A stretch of 53,994 bases of DNA from Lysinibacillus sphaericus OT4b.31 (GCF_000392615.1 NZ_KB933403.1:1-53994), one strand, 5' to 3'; counted from the stretch's first letter, positions 32,124 through 41,872 are shown. Numbers and translations are program-made. The notes: generated by a model from the letters alone, not told the origin.

Positions 32124-33935
32124 TTATTTCATCCTAAATACCTCACCTTTTGGTACAAATGGTAGCTTTGCGCCTTGTGGCATTACAAAGGCATGCTCTC
32201 TTTTAATCGACAAGCGATCACATTCGCCGTCCGTGATAATAAGAATAGGTCCATTTTTCGGGAAGTCGGCGGCTTGTTCAATTAATTGAATACCTGGCTG
32301 TAAAATGGTCCCTCCTCTCCCTCTCACTTTGACTTTTGTTAAAAGGTCTTCTGGCGGCAGGTATCCTGCATCGTAAGCAATCGCATCACAAAAGATAACG
32401 CGAACAAGCGGGACATCCCGTGCGATGCTGTAGCTCGCAATCGTTCCTAGTGCTTTCCCCAACAACTCCCGATCCATTGAGCCAGAGGTATCAATGATAA
32501 CCGCAAATGTACGGCCATGCTCTTCGCCACTTTGATGTAGCCATCGCGGTCTAGCGATATCCGGTGTTGACGCTTGTCTTCTGCTTGGACGAGCGTACGT
32601 ACGGACTTTTTCGATTGGTTGAAACATGCGATCAAACCATTTAGCTAATTCCACATCCCAGGCAATCGGCGGTTGTGAAAGACTTCGAATTTCTTCTATT
32701 AAGCCCTGCGGCAAATACCCTCTATCTTGAGAGAAATGATAGCTTAACCCTTGGCTTAAAGCCCTTCTATAAAAGGTGTCCAAATCGATTCCCGCTTTGC
32801 CTTCCCAAAAATCAGGCGTTTTTGTCTCAATAATATCGACCGCTCCTTGCCCTCTAAAAGTTCGTAGTTTTCGATACATCCTGATGTCTGTCACAATGCG
32901 ATCATAGATAGATTCAGCCGATAATCCTTTTAACTCGGGGTCATACAATCCACCGATTTCCGGCATATCGCCAACTTTCATTTCGATTAGCCAGCCATTT
33001 ATGACATAATCACAAGCGACATTCCATAGATAGGGATCTCGTCCTTGCCTTCTAGTGGCATGGCTTAAACCTGCATGCAGCAATTCATGCGCCATTAAAA
33101 ACTTCATTTCTTCATCAGACAGAGGCACAGACGAATTAATATAAATTTCCTTCGTGTCGACTGCAATGGCAGCAACGGAAATGTCCATTCTTGTGCACAC
33201 AAGGGGATCATCGATAATTTCAAAATCAGAGGCTAGTGCACCAAACAACGGGTAAGAGCTCATGAACCACGCTTTGGCATTCTCTGCTTTGGTTTTAATG
33301 GCAGAACCTGAGATAGAAGAATTAACGCCACCTGCTACTCTAATTGCACTTTGAACGGCTCTCGATAACCCCTCTGCAAACAACAAAGGATATTCACTTG
33401 GTGTTCCCCAATAGTAATAGCTATCCTTGTCTTGGGTGATTTTAAAATCTGCTTCACCGGGCATTGTACTATATAGTTTTAAATGATCCGGTACGCCTTC
33501 TCTTATAAAGCGTTCATACAACTTCACTTCATCGGAGAAGGAATCGTAAAAAGGTTCACTCATTTCTCTTGGTGCTTGTCCGAACTTTAATTCTCCAAGA
33601 AATTTTGTAATATAACAATCGCACGCTATATTCCAAATTTCACTATGCTCTTTTGTTTGTTTGTGATTTAATCCTAAATGTAACAAGCAATGCGCAACAA
33701 CATATGCCCATTCAGCTGGTTGTCCCTTTTTACCTTGATTGACATAGATTACGCCAGAGCTTGTGACATAAGCCCAAGACTGTGCCGCCATGTCTTGATA
33801 TTGAATTGAAACATTACTTAACAAAGATTCAAACAAAGGATGCGCTTTTACTATTGCTTGACCTAGCGCAATGTTTTTTTCATTTTTATGTTCCTTCATG
33901 GATTTGTTGTTTTTTTTCGCCACTTTGTTACTCAT
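32124..33935 (-). CDS. Metallopeptidase-like protein with C-terminal VWA domain (DUF2201 type)
   Basis: 603 residues with an internal duplication. Repeat 1 has VVAHCLLHLGLNH (residues 79-91) then WNIACDCYI; repeat 2 has LMAHELLHAGLSH (280-292) then WNVACDYVI. So the zinc-protease HExxH is intact only in repeat 2; in repeat 1 the catalytic Glu is Cys. The C-terminal VWA part has the metal-binding DTSGSMDRE (482-490). Genes of this type pair with MoxR AAA+ ATPases, as here with an 8-base overlap; the pair is thought to remodel or mature protein complexes. The client is unknown. No signal peptide. Confidence 0.82.
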   Translation of the reverse strand: MSNKVAKKNNKSMKEHKNEKNIALGQAIVKAHPLFESLLSNVSIQYQDMAAQSWAYVTSSGVIYVNQGKKGQPAEWAYVVAHCLLHLGLNHKQTKEHSEIWNIACDCYITKFLGELKFGQAPREMSEPFYDSFSDEVKLYERFIREGVPDHLKLYSTMPGEADFKITQDKDSYYYWGTPSEYPLLFAEGLSRAVQSAIRVAGGVNSSISGSAIKTKAENAKAWFMSSYPLFGALASDFEIIDDPLVCTRMDISVAAIAVDTKEIYINSSVPLSDEEMKFLMAHELLHAGLSHATRRQGRDPYLWNVACDYVINGWLIEMKVGDMPEIGGLYDPELKGLSAESIYDRIVTDIRMYRKLRTFRGQGAVDIIETKTPDFWEGKAGIDLDTFYRRALSQGLSYHFSQDRGYLPQGLIEEIRSLSQPPIAWDVELAKWFDRMFQPIEKVRTYARPSRRQASTPDIARPRWLHQSGEEHGRTFAVIIDTSGSMDRELLGKALGTIASYSIARDVPLVRVIFCDAIAYDAGYLPPEDLLTKVKVRGRGGTILQPGIQLIEQAADFPKNGPILIITDGECDRLSIKREHAFVMPQGAKLPFVPKGEVFRMK

Positions 33936-34986
33936 CCTTTTTAGCGACTAATCGTGGTAAATCTCTTATGACCTCAAGCATAAACCATGCAGGAAGGGCT
34001 TCCCCTTTTTGTTCAGACACTACCATTTGGGCAATTTCTAAGCTAATAGACGACAATTCTTTGATGAGATCCTTGGCACGAAATGCAAGTTGTCTTTGAT
34101 TGCCTTTTATAGTTGTATTTTCTTTAGGTAGTTCCTTCATAAGCTGCGCCCTAAACGATTGCGCCATAAAATATAACAAATCTCTTTCTTGTGGTTGGTC
34201 TGGCCATCTTAATTCGCCATTGATAATTTTGGTTAGGTTATATTTACTTTGCAACTGTTTTAAAAAGGCTTTAAACTGTACAGCAGTATGTGGGGAAAGA
34301 CAACTACTTGCTAGTAGCTCGATATCTTTTTCTTTTATGTTCTCGCCATATGCATACAAGCAATCACTTAACATATGCCAAGATCTCGGCGTAGAAAATG
34401 GCTCTTCCGTTTTAGGCGGCTCGCTCCATAAATGATCTGGGCGCATCTGGATATATTCAATCACATGCGGATGAATTTCATGTTCGTACGCCCATACTAA
34501 CCAATCTTTATGGGATGCTCTTAACTGCACATGGACCATGCGATTGATTAGAGCAGAGGACATCGGTTTAACAATGGCGTTATCTTGCGCTCTGTTTCCT
34601 GCCCCAATCACTATCGTTCCTTCTGGAAGCATAAACTCTCCAATTCTTCGATCATGAATTAAGCTGTAAAAGGCTTTTTGTACTTCTTGGGAACAAGCGT
34701 TTAGTTCATCTAAAAATAAACAATAGGGTTCGTCCCTCGCAATCATTTTGGGCGGACAAAAAACGCTGTAGCCATCCTTTATTTGTGGTACGCCAATAAT
34801 ATCCTCTGGCGCTAATTGGCTTCCTAGTAAAGAAACGCATGTCATCCCTAATTCTTCTGCGAAATTTTCTACAATTGACGATTTCCCAATCCCAGGCGCC
34901 CCCCATATAAATACAGGTCTAATCGTAGCTACGTTTAATAAAAATTCATATAATTGATTTTGCGTTACACTATAAATAGTATTCAA
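33928..34986 (-). CDS. MoxR-type AAA+ ATPase
   Basis: 352 residues from a TTG at 34986, chosen because AAAGGAAG lies 6-7 bases upstream and residue 1 then opens the usual MoxR N-terminus NTIYSVTQNQLYEFLLNVA; the frame extends 25 codons further but with no ribosome site. Walker A GAPGIGKSS at 29-37, Walker B YCLFLDELNAC, sensor 1 IVIGAGNRAQDN, arginine finger region SSALINRMVH. It drives ATP-dependent action on a client through the VWA/metallopeptidase partner encoded next. Confidence 0.87.
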   Translation of the reverse strand: MNTIYSVTQNQLYEFLLNVATIRPVFIWGAPGIGKSSIVENFAEELGMTCVSLLGSQLAPEDIIGVPQIKDGYSVFCPPKMIARDEPYCLFLDELNACSQEVQKAFYSLIHDRRIGEFMLPEGTIVIGAGNRAQDNAIVKPMSSALINRMVHVQLRASHKDWLVWAYEHEIHPHVIEYIQMRPDHLWSEPPKTEEPFSTPRSWHMLSDCLYAYGENIKEKDIELLASSCLSPHTAVQFKAFLKQLQSKYNLTKIINGELRWPDQPQERDLLYFMAQSFRAQLMKELPKENTTIKGNQRQLAFRAKDLIKELSSISLEIAQMVVSEQKGEALPAWFMLEVIRDLPRLVAKKDE

Positions 34987-35438
34987 TGAAAACTTCCTTT
35001 CAAAATTTAAAACTTTTACACTAGAATTCATTTCATAAATAGTTTTTCTATAAAGAACCACGAATATTTTGTTTCTTTCATCATATTCGCCTTTATTGAT
35101 AAGAAAGTGAATTATGAAATTGATTTACTAAGGTTAATAATACCATTTTTTGATTTTCAAGACACCAAAGTACATATAGAGCCCGCGTTTTGCTTCTATC
35201 AATATGTTGAAATGCTACCATCCCAATTTCTAACAAAATAGGTGGGAAATATATTTATAAGGTTGCAAATATAGGAACTATTTGGTTGCAATTTCGTTCT
35301 ATTAATTACGGACACTATAAAAAATACACGGCTTTATTTTATGTTGTAGCTCTGTCATAATTAGAAATATAGCACCTTAGTATGTACTCACTTGTAAAGG
35401 AAGGAGGGAGATGTTGTCTTCTACCAACATCATCACCA
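34987..35438. other. Divergent intergenic region
   Basis: About 450 AT-rich bases between the MoxR operon and the plus-strand glucosaminidase gene. Promoters of both must lie here; I see no clear hairpin or operator. A strong ribosome site at 35402-35410 points to an ATG at 35411 in a different frame from the glucosaminidase. Confidence 0.5.
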
Positions 35439-36206
35439 ATGAAATTATTCAAAAACTTGATGAAAGGTATACTTATATTCCTAACTGTTATCGGTATATC
35501 GATTTTCATGATTATACAACTATTTGATTCTATGTTTAATAAAGAGACAAAAGAGCCTGAATATGTTGAAGAAGGGCCAAGTACAGAGGAATTCATCGGC
35601 TCTATTGCAGAAACCGCTCGTAGGCTTGGGGCAGAAAATGACTTATACGCCTCTGTTATGATTGCGCAGGCTATTTTAGAGAGCCAAAATGGACAAAGTG
35701 GTCTAGGTTCAGCTCCTAATAATAATTTATTTGGTATGAAAGGCCAATTTCAAAACGACTCTGTCACGCTAGAAACATCTGAAGATGATGGTTCTGGTAA
35801 TATGTCAACCGTAATGGCTGAGTTCCGTAAATACCCTTCCTATGAAGACTCTTTGAAAGATTATGTAAAGTTACTGCGTAATGGGGTGTCTTGGAACAAG
35901 GATTTTTATACAGGTGTCTTTAAGAGCCAGACAAAGACCTATGCAGACGCAACAAAATTTTTAACAGGCTCCTATGCGACAGATTCAAAATACAATGAAA
36001 AGCTTAACATGCTCATTGCCAAATACGACTTACAACAATACGACAGCCCAGTTAAAAACAAAAAAACCATTACGGTAGCTGACGGTGACTCACTCATGCA
36101 TATCGCAGAAGCCCACAAGGTTAAGGTGACATCCCTCAAGCAATGGAATCAGCTTAGATCTGATCGATTAGAAGCGGGTCAACAACTCAATATCTATCAA
36201 TACTAA
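35439..36206 (+). CDS. Membrane-anchored N-acetylglucosaminidase with LysM
   Basis: 255 residues from the ATG at 35439. One membrane span near the start (FKNLMKGILIFLTVIGISIF), a linker, then a FlgJ/LytG-type glucosaminidase domain with the catalytic Glu in IAQAILESQNGQSGLG and the family's NNNLFGMKG, and a C-terminal LysM (ITVADGDSLMHIAEAHKVKV to QQLNIYQY). It cuts GlcNAc-MurNAc glycan bonds outside the membrane. No ribosome site precedes this ATG; the strong one at 35402 fits a +2-frame ATG at 35411, which opens 37 codons overlapping it. A frameshift or coupled leader frame is possible. Confidence 0.82.
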   Translation: MKLFKNLMKGILIFLTVIGISIFMIIQLFDSMFNKETKEPEYVEEGPSTEEFIGSIAETARRLGAENDLYASVMIAQAILESQNGQSGLGSAPNNNLFGMKGQFQNDSVTLETSEDDGSGNMSTVMAEFRKYPSYEDSLKDYVKLLRNGVSWNKDFYTGVFKSQTKTYADATKFLTGSYATDSKYNEKLNMLIAKYDLQQYDSPVKNKKTITVADGDSLMHIAEAHKVKVTSLKQWNQLRSDRLEAGQQLNIYQY

Positions 36207-36211
36207 AAAAA

Positions 36212-36268
36212 ATCTCCATGCACACTTAGGACTGTGAAGCCCCCTTTGTAGCTTGGAGATTTTTTATT
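36212..36268 (+). terminator. Glucosaminidase terminator
   Basis: AATCTCCA pairs with TGGAGATT over a long loop, followed by TTTTATTTTTT. Confidence 0.7.
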
Positions 36269-36449
36269 TTTTAATAAAGCGCTGTAGAGAAATTCGTTAC
36301 GCAATGAATCCAATGATGTTATGGTTGCGATTTAGCGAACCCTGATAGCATAAGGGTAATATTTTCATTCGATACGCCTTAAATTAGCTCAGCGTATATA
36401 AAAAAACTTTACAGAGATTCTCCTCCATAAAGCTAGTAAAAGTTTGCTA

Positions 36450-36765
36450 TTATGGGCTTGTCAATCGTTGAATCACTGTTTCTACTTCAAAAACACGCTT
36501 GTTTAAAGCGCCAGTTCGATCTTTTACTTGATGCGCAATTTTTCTGTGAATTGCCCTAAGTTTTCAACCATATTTTTTGCAGCTCATCTATTCCAAGTTT
36601 AACCTCTCGAACATCATCCTCCATTTTATCTAATCGTCGATCGATTCCGTCCAAACGCTGTTCCATGCCATCAAATCGCTTATCCATTCCGTCCAAACGC
36701 TGATTTACCGGTCCCAATTCTTCTTTTAAAACTGAACGTAATAATTCTTTTAAGTCATTATCCAA
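36450..36765 (-). pseudogene. Coiled-coil protein gene with two frameshifts
   Basis: From a TTG at 36765 (GGAGG 8 bases upstream) the frame gives DNDLKELLRSVLKEELGPVN and four heptad-like repeats (QRLDGMDKRFDGMEQRLDGI), ending early after ELQKIWLKT. The next frame continues NMVENLGQFTEK, and the third frame continues IAHQVKDRTGALNKRVFEVE to a stop at 36450. Joined, they give one coiled-coil protein of about 105 residues of a type common in this group. Two small indels broke it; the first 65 residues could still be made. Confidence 0.55.
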
Positions 36766-36901
36766 ACACATTACCTCCAATTTTTTTATTGATAATTGTA
36801 GCATAAAAAAATTAGAAGTTGCCTCTCTATTATTTACCTATTTTTTGAATCTAATGAGATGAGCACATTGTTTCTTTGTATGCACCCAAACGCGGCGATC
36901 C

Positions 36902-36939
36902 GCAAGACTTACAGTTGCTAGAGTATCTGTAAGTCTTGC
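36902..36939. repeat. Perfect 13-base inverted repeat, no T run
   Basis: GCAAGACTTACAG, a 12-base spacer, CTGTAAGTCTTGC. It lies in a gene-free stretch and lacks the T run of a terminator. Confidence 0.7.
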
Positions 36940-37081
36940 ATGGTTCGCTCGGTTTAAAAGATACCCCCTATAGGATTGTTAGATCGTGAATTTCTATCAT
37001 GTAGATTCCCCATTTCCTGTGTGCTTGTTTTACTGTTTATCGTTAGTTGCTCATCTGCATCACCCCTAGTTTTTTACAAAC

Positions 37082-37118
37082 AAAAACAGATGCCTCTGTT
37101 ATTAAACAGAAGCATCTC
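37082..37118 (-). terminator. Terminator of the muropeptide recycling operon
   Basis: AGATGC.TCTGTT, loop, AACAGA.GCATCT, then GTTTTTGTTT on the minus strand. Confidence 0.8.
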
Positions 37119-37333
37119 GCTTAGGCAAAAGTATTGACTCATTGACATAGAAATCATAGAGTGATGGCTTATAAATATGACAGGTGAAATTTTGCTTCTT
37201 GTGTATTTATTATATGATTGGCTTTTCGCTAATACTTATCAATGCTTCCTTGGTGCTGTCGTCTTTTACTTTGTCGTTAAATTTCGTACCGACAGCTGGC
37301 ACTAGCAACGATCGTTCATTGGTGTCTTAGCTT

Positions 37334-38152
37334 TTAATCCGCAAAATAACTCCCTACCGCTGTGATGGTCGTCGCTAAGTCTTCCCGATAAAGCGGATGT
37401 TGTTCATTTAAGCTATTTATAGTTACTTCATTTCCGTCTAGTGAGGAGTGCACATATAGATTGTCGCCAAGATACAGCGCGATATGACCTGGGAAGTACA
37501 ATAAATCGCCCTTTTGCATTTGCTCCAGTGCAATCTCCTTTATCGGAAAGTCTTCAACCATTTTGGCGTCTCGGTAAATCAATACCCCGTTTAGCATATA
37601 CGCCATTGAACACAGGCCCGAACAGTCAATACCAAATGGGGTTTTGCCTCCCCAGCGATACGGTGTTGTTAAGTAGCTCAGTGCCGTTTGTACCACGTTT
37701 TCCCGGAATTGTTGCTCTGATAGGCTATTCTCCGTGACTTTTTCACAAAGCCATTTTTTGCGTAAATAGCCCCTTTCGCCTGTAGCTAATTGAATGACCG
37801 CCCAATGTGAGTCTAGTTCTTCGTCAGCTACATAACGCACGATTGAGCCTCTCACAAGTGTCATTAATTTCGAGCTTTGAATGCGAGGTTGTTGTAAAAT
37901 ATCGGCAAAGCTTTGGCTAATAACATGCGATGCTTCAACACGCCAAGCACTTGTTTTCACATTATCTAGCATTATATTCACTTTTCTGCAGTAGCCCCGG
38001 TACTGATAGGTTGTTTGTACATGCACCCAGTAACCATCTAACTCTTCAAGCATTTGTACAGGCATTCCGTATAATAACTCATCAATTAGCTCAGATGTTC
38101 CATTCGGTTCAGCGTACAGATTCGCAATCATCGACGTGACAATGGCATTCAT
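37334..38152 (-). CDS. ykfC: YkfC-like NlpC/P60 gamma-D-Glu-diamino acid endopeptidase
   Basis: 272 residues, no signal peptide. Two SH3-like domains (about 1-65 and 75-140; WVHVQTTYQYRGYCRK, GERGYLRKKWL), then the NlpC/P60 domain with Cys in FGIDCSGLCSMAYM, His in GHIALYLGD and His in YVHSSLDG. It cuts the bond between D-Glu and the diamino acid in imported muropeptides that have a free L-Ala end, in the cytoplasm. It is the last gene of the operon; its ATG overlaps the stop of the beta-lactamase-like gene. B. subtilis YkfC has the same layout. Confidence 0.9.
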   Translation of the reverse strand: MNAIVTSMIANLYAEPNGTSELIDELLYGMPVQMLEELDGYWVHVQTTYQYRGYCRKVNIMLDNVKTSAWRVEASHVISQSFADILQQPRIQSSKLMTLVRGSIVRYVADEELDSHWAVIQLATGERGYLRKKWLCEKVTENSLSEQQFRENVVQTALSYLTTPYRWGGKTPFGIDCSGLCSMAYMLNGVLIYRDAKMVEDFPIKEIALEQMQKGDLLYFPGHIALYLGDNLYVHSSLDGNEVTINSLNEQHPLYREDLATTITAVGSYFAD

Positions 38153-38943
38153 TTTAACTCCCCTTTCTGTTGTACCAAATACTCATAAACGACCTTCGAA
38201 ATGCGACCAATTAGTTGCCTCGCTTCCTGATTGTTGGTGACCTCTGTGACAAAAACACCAATCAGATAATCTTTTGCGTCACTATAAACAATGCCTACAT
38301 CATGGTCAACCGTTTCAAGCCCCCCAGTTTTATGGGCGATTATCACATCATCTACCAGATATCGACTGAGTGCTTCATGTACACGTTGGCGACTCAAAAT
38401 ATCAATTGCCAGTGCACTGAACGACGGTGTGAATAAATCTTGGCGATAAATATGTGTAAATATATGAGCCATATCACGTGCTGTCGTGACATTGTCAACG
38501 CCATTCGCCCGTCGTACAACATCCATCATCTTTCGCTGCAATATTGTGTGCTTCAGCCCGTTTTCACGAAAATAACAATTCAGCGCATCCATACCCATAT
38601 AATCAATCAAAATATTAGTTGCTGTATTATCACTGGTAATAATCATCCACACCAATAACTCATAGATTGTAGCCGATTTTAATTGTTGTTCACTGATTAC
38701 ACTAAAGTCGACCCAGTCTTTAGGTGTTATCATCAACACTTCATCCAACGTTAGACGATTGGTCTCTACATGATGTAACACAGCAAGAAGTATAGGTACT
38801 TTCATGAGACTTGCACTGGAGAACACTTCAGTAGATCGTTCACTTATGAGGGTTTCGTCTGTCCGAAGATCTTTGACAATTATATGCACTTTGTAGGGCG
38901 TTTCTTGTAGTAGTTGCCGAATCAATGGCTGCATTATTTTCAC
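38149..38943 (-). CDS. Class A beta-lactamase-fold serine hydrolase without signal peptide
   Basis: 264 residues. SxxK in SSASLMKVP, SDN in ITSDNTATN and KTG in AHKTGGLETVDHD are all present, so the active site is complete apart from the ExxLN deacylation motif of true class A beta-lactamases, which I do not see (the region reads KMMDVVRRANGVDN). No signal peptide, and it sits between ldcA and ykfC in the recycling operon. I infer a cytoplasmic peptidase or amidase acting on imported wall peptides rather than drug resistance. Cytoplasmic inactivation of beta-lactams is the alternative. Confidence 0.85.
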   Translation of the reverse strand: MKIMQPLIRQLLQETPYKVHIIVKDLRTDETLISERSTEVFSSASLMKVPILLAVLHHVETNRLTLDEVLMITPKDWVDFSVISEQQLKSATIYELLVWMIITSDNTATNILIDYMGMDALNCYFRENGLKHTILQRKMMDVVRRANGVDNVTTARDMAHIFTHIYRQDLFTPSFSALAIDILSRQRVHEALSRYLVDDVIIAHKTGGLETVDHDVGIVYSDAKDYLIGVFVTEVTNNQEARQLIGRISKVVYEYLVQQKGELK

Positions 38944-39876
38944 CTACCCTACCACTTTAATCGTGTGCGTCTCTGCGTTAACGGCTATTGTTCGACCTAA
39001 TGGAAGTGTCATCGTTGGTAAGCAATGACCACAAGTAATATCCATGACAATTGGTTTTTTAAGTGGCACTAATATTTCATTAAAAATGGTTTGCAGGGAT
39101 AAGCTATTTTCTGGTTGCTCCGGATTTTCTGGACCACAGTCTGTCCAAGCGCCTAATAATATACCCGCGGCTTCATCAAGCTTGCCCGCTAATTTTAACT
39201 GCGTAAGCATGCGGTCGATGCGTTGTTCGTTTTCATCTATATCCTCTAAAAATAAAATCTTGTCCTTTGTATCAATTTCATAGGGGGTTCCAAGTGATGC
39301 CGTGACTAATGTTAAGTTTCCTCCAATTAGCTGTCCAGTTGCTTGTCCTGTGACCAGTGTTGTCATTGGCTGTCCTGATGGATTTTCAAGAGATAGTCCC
39401 TTTCTTTCAGTTGCCGTCACACTATTGATAAAAGAATCCCATGAATAGTCATCCATATCCAATTGAATAAATTCCGTAGAAGGCATTGGCGAATGGTATG
39501 TCACGAAATCACATTTTTGGTTAAACGTAATGTGAAGTGCTGTCACATCGCTATAACCTGCAAATACCTTAGGATTGGCTTGTATCATATCGTAATCAAG
39601 ATAGGGTAGAATTTTTGTGGCACCATAGCCGCCACGAATACAAAAAATGCCATCAATACTAGGATCTCGGAACATTTGGTTGACTTCAGCGGCACGAAGT
39701 TCATCTGACCCTGCTAAATAGCCATGCCTCGCCCGACATGTTTCCCCTACAACTACTTTAAAACCGAGCTTCTCCACACTGTCAATTGCCGGATGTAATT
39801 TACCGGGCGGTGTTGCACCTGAGGCACTCATTAAACCAATGGTATCGCCTTTTTTTAACGCTTTTGCTATTCTCAT
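38944..39876 (-). CDS. ykfA: LD-carboxypeptidase (S66, LdcA/YkfA type)
   Basis: 310 residues. Two-domain S66 fold: N-terminal GLMSASGATPPGKL, then IRGGYGATKILPYLD and FAGYSDVTALHI with the nucleophilic Ser, and C-terminal LFLEDIDENEQRIDRML with the catalytic Glu and CGHCLPTMTLPLG with the His. It removes the terminal D-Ala from tetrapeptides (L,D-bond) in the cytoplasm. It starts 3 bases after the stop of the ABC ATPase gene and is followed without gap by the beta-lactamase-like gene. B. subtilis ykfA is in the matching operon. Confidence 0.92.
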   Translation of the reverse strand: MRIAKALKKGDTIGLMSASGATPPGKLHPAIDSVEKLGFKVVVGETCRARHGYLAGSDELRAAEVNQMFRDPSIDGIFCIRGGYGATKILPYLDYDMIQANPKVFAGYSDVTALHITFNQKCDFVTYHSPMPSTEFIQLDMDDYSWDSFINSVTATERKGLSLENPSGQPMTTLVTGQATGQLIGGNLTLVTASLGTPYEIDTKDKILFLEDIDENEQRIDRMLTQLKLAGKLDEAAGILLGAWTDCGPENPEQPENSLSLQTIFNEILVPLKKPIVMDITCGHCLPTMTLPLGRTIAVNAETHTIKVVG

Positions 39877-39879
39877 CGA

Positions 39880-40821
39880 TCAAACCCCCATTTTTCGTGT
39901 CGTACGATAGTTTTCAATTTCCTGTTCGTTGGCCAGTACGAAATGGCCCTCCTCCATTTCGACAAAGGATGGTGGATGTTTGTCATAGCGGTGCTGCGTA
40001 GGATCATAAATTTCAACGATTTTTTCCCGCTCCTTGTAAGGATTTGGCTCCGGTACTGCCGATAATAATGCCTGCGTATAAGGATGGATGGGATTGGAAA
40101 ATAGTGTTTCTGTCTCCGCCAACTCCACAATATTGCCTTTAAAAATAACCGCTGTACGGTCTGTAATAAATCGTACAATGGATAAGTCATGTGCAATGAA
40201 TAAATAGGTTAAGTTATTTTGCTGTTGTAAATTTGCTAGCAAGTTTAACACTTGTGCCCGTATCGACACGTCTAAGGCAGAAATTGGTTCGTCCGCAATG
40301 ATAAACTCCGGCTCCATCACTAATGCACGTGCAATGCCAATTCGCTGACGCTGACCACCTGAAAATTCATGTGGAAAGCGATTGGCAAACTCAGGTAGTA
40401 ACCCAACATTCAACAGTGCCTTTCGCACTTTTTGCTGACGGTCTTCCTCACTTGAAAATTTTTTTGTATTGACCAGACCTTCTGAAATAATATAGTCTAC
40501 CTTCGCTCGTTCATTGAGCGATGCCATTGGGTCTTGGAAAATCATTTGGATTTTCTGGGTAATTTCACGATTCCAATCCTTTGAGATGTTGCCGTTTATT
40601 TTTTTTCCACGGTACAAAATTTGTCCCTCGGTTACTTCATTAATGCGCATAATAGCACGGCCAATTGTTGTTTTCCCTGAGCCTGATTCACCTACTAATC
40701 CAAATGTTTCGCCTTTAAAAATCTCAAAGCTGACATCGTCAATGGCAACGAATTTATGTTTTCTTTTACCGAAGACAATCTTTAGGTTTTTTACTTCCAC
40801 CAGTACTTCTTTTTCATTCAT
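39880..40821 (-). CDS. ykfD: Peptide ABC importer ATPase, DppF/YkfD type
   Basis: 313 residues from the ATG at 40821 (GGAGG 10 bases upstream; an in-frame TTG at 40845 is the alternative). Walker [10 protein letters not shown], signature [15 protein letters not shown], Walker [15 protein letters not shown], and the oligopeptide-family C-terminus [16 protein letters not shown]. Second ATPase of the importer; its start overlaps the dppD stop by 8 bases. In B. subtilis the matching ATPase is YkfD. Confidence 0.9.
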   Translation of the reverse strand: MNEKEVLVEVKNLKIVFGKRKHKFVAIDDVSFEIFKGETFGLVGESGSGKTTIGRAIMRINEVTEGQILYRGKKINGNISKDWNREITQKIQMIFQDPMASLNERAKVDYIISEGLVNTKKFSSEEDRQQKVRKALLNVGLLPEFANRFPHEFSGGQRQRIGIARALVMEPEFIIADEPISALDVSIRAQVLNLLANLQQQNNLTYLFIAHDLSIVRFITDRTAVIFKGNIVELAETETLFSNPIHPYTQALLSAVPEPNPYKEREKIVEIYDPTQHRYDKHPPSFVEMEEGHFVLANEQEIENYRTTRKMGV

Positions 40822-41872
40822 TGGCGTGTTGCCTCCCCTCCTCAAAGAATGCTTGTAACGCTTCAGGAAGCTCTATTTTTGGTGCGCGTGGGTCCAGCAG
40901 CCATGTGCGTGCAAAATGTGTGTCACTAACCTGAAAGAAAGGCGGTCGTTCTTCGTAGTCAATCTTTAATGCATATTGATTGCGTGGCGCAAATGCATCA
41001 CCCTTTATGTCTTTGAACAGATTTGGTGGAGTACCTTTAATGGAATAGAGTTGTTGCCCTTTCAATCCGAGCTGCGGTAATGAAGAAATCAGTGCCCATG
41101 TATAAGGATGCTGGCCGTTGAAGAAAACTTCGTGGGTGGCACCCACTTCGATTACATCACCTGCGTACATAACCGCGATACGATCGGCTACTTTTGCCAC
41201 CACGCCTAAATCATGCGTAATATAAACGGTGGTAAGCCCGTATTTCTGCTGCAGATTTTTTAATAGCTGCAAAATTTGTGCTTGAATGGTTACATCAAGT
41301 GCAGTCGTGGGTTCATCGCAAATTAATATTTTCGGATGACAAGCAAGTGCAATCGCTATGACAATACGCTGCCGCATCCCTCCAGAAAATTCGTGAGGGA
41401 ATTGCTTATAGCGTTTTTCTACATCATAAATGCCGACATCGGTTAGTAATTTAAGTGTTTCTTCATAAGCGGCTTTGCCCTTTAAGCCTTGGTGTAAAAC
41501 AACACATTCTTCAATTTGTTTACCTATCGTTTTCAGTGGATTTAATGATGTCATGGGATCTTGGGTAACCATGGCGACTTCTTTTCCTCGTATTTGCAAC
41601 CACTCTTGCTCTGTTGTAAAGTGCGCTAAATCCATATTGTTGTAAATAATTTGACCTTGCTCGATGTAGCCGTTTTTATCGAGCAGGCCCATTATGGATT
41701 TCACAAGCACCGATTTACCTGAACCCGATTCCCCAACAATTGCAAGACTTTCACCTTGATATAATTCAAGGGAGATATCACGAATGGCTGTTAGCACCTG
41801 ACCTCGCAGTGTAAATTTTATGACTAAGTTTTGAATCGATAAAATTCGGGACTTTGACCGTTTCTCCTCCAT
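40814..41872 (-). CDS. dppD: Dipeptide/muropeptide ABC importer ATPase DppD
   Basis: 352 residues. Walker [10 protein letters not shown], signature [16 protein letters not shown], Walker [15 protein letters not shown], and the C-terminal [15 protein letters not shown] with a following cysteine-poor tail (the Fe-S-like CxxxxC motif of some DppD proteins is absent). Works with YkfD as the ATPase pair of the DppBC channel. Lies 12 bases after dppC. Confidence 0.92.
   Translation of the reverse strand: MEEKRSKSRILSIQNLVIKFTLRGQVLTAIRDISLELYQGESLAIVGESGSGKSVLVKSIMGLLDKNGYIEQGQIIYNNMDLAHFTTEQEWLQIRGKEVAMVTQDPMTSLNPLKTIGKQIEECVVLHQGLKGKAAYEETLKLLTDVGIYDVEKRYKQFPHEFSGGMRQRIVIAIALACHPKILICDEPTTALDVTIQAQILQLLKNLQQKYGLTTVYITHDLGVVAKVADRIAVMYAGDVIEVGATHEVFFNGQHPYTWALISSLPQLGLKGQQLYSIKGTPPNLFKDIKGDAFAPRNQYALKIDYEERPPFFQVSDTHFARTWLLDPRAPKIELPEALQAFFEEGRQHANE

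Larger units (their letters stand above)
36766..37333. other. Gene-free stretch with an unexplained hairpin and a terminator
   Basis: Contains a 13-base perfect inverted repeat (36902-36939) with no T run, the terminator of the recycling operon (37088-37117), and at about 37215-37325 a start-less minus-strand frame reading VPAGVGTKFN-like residues that may be a gene remnant just after ykfC. Confidence 0.5.
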
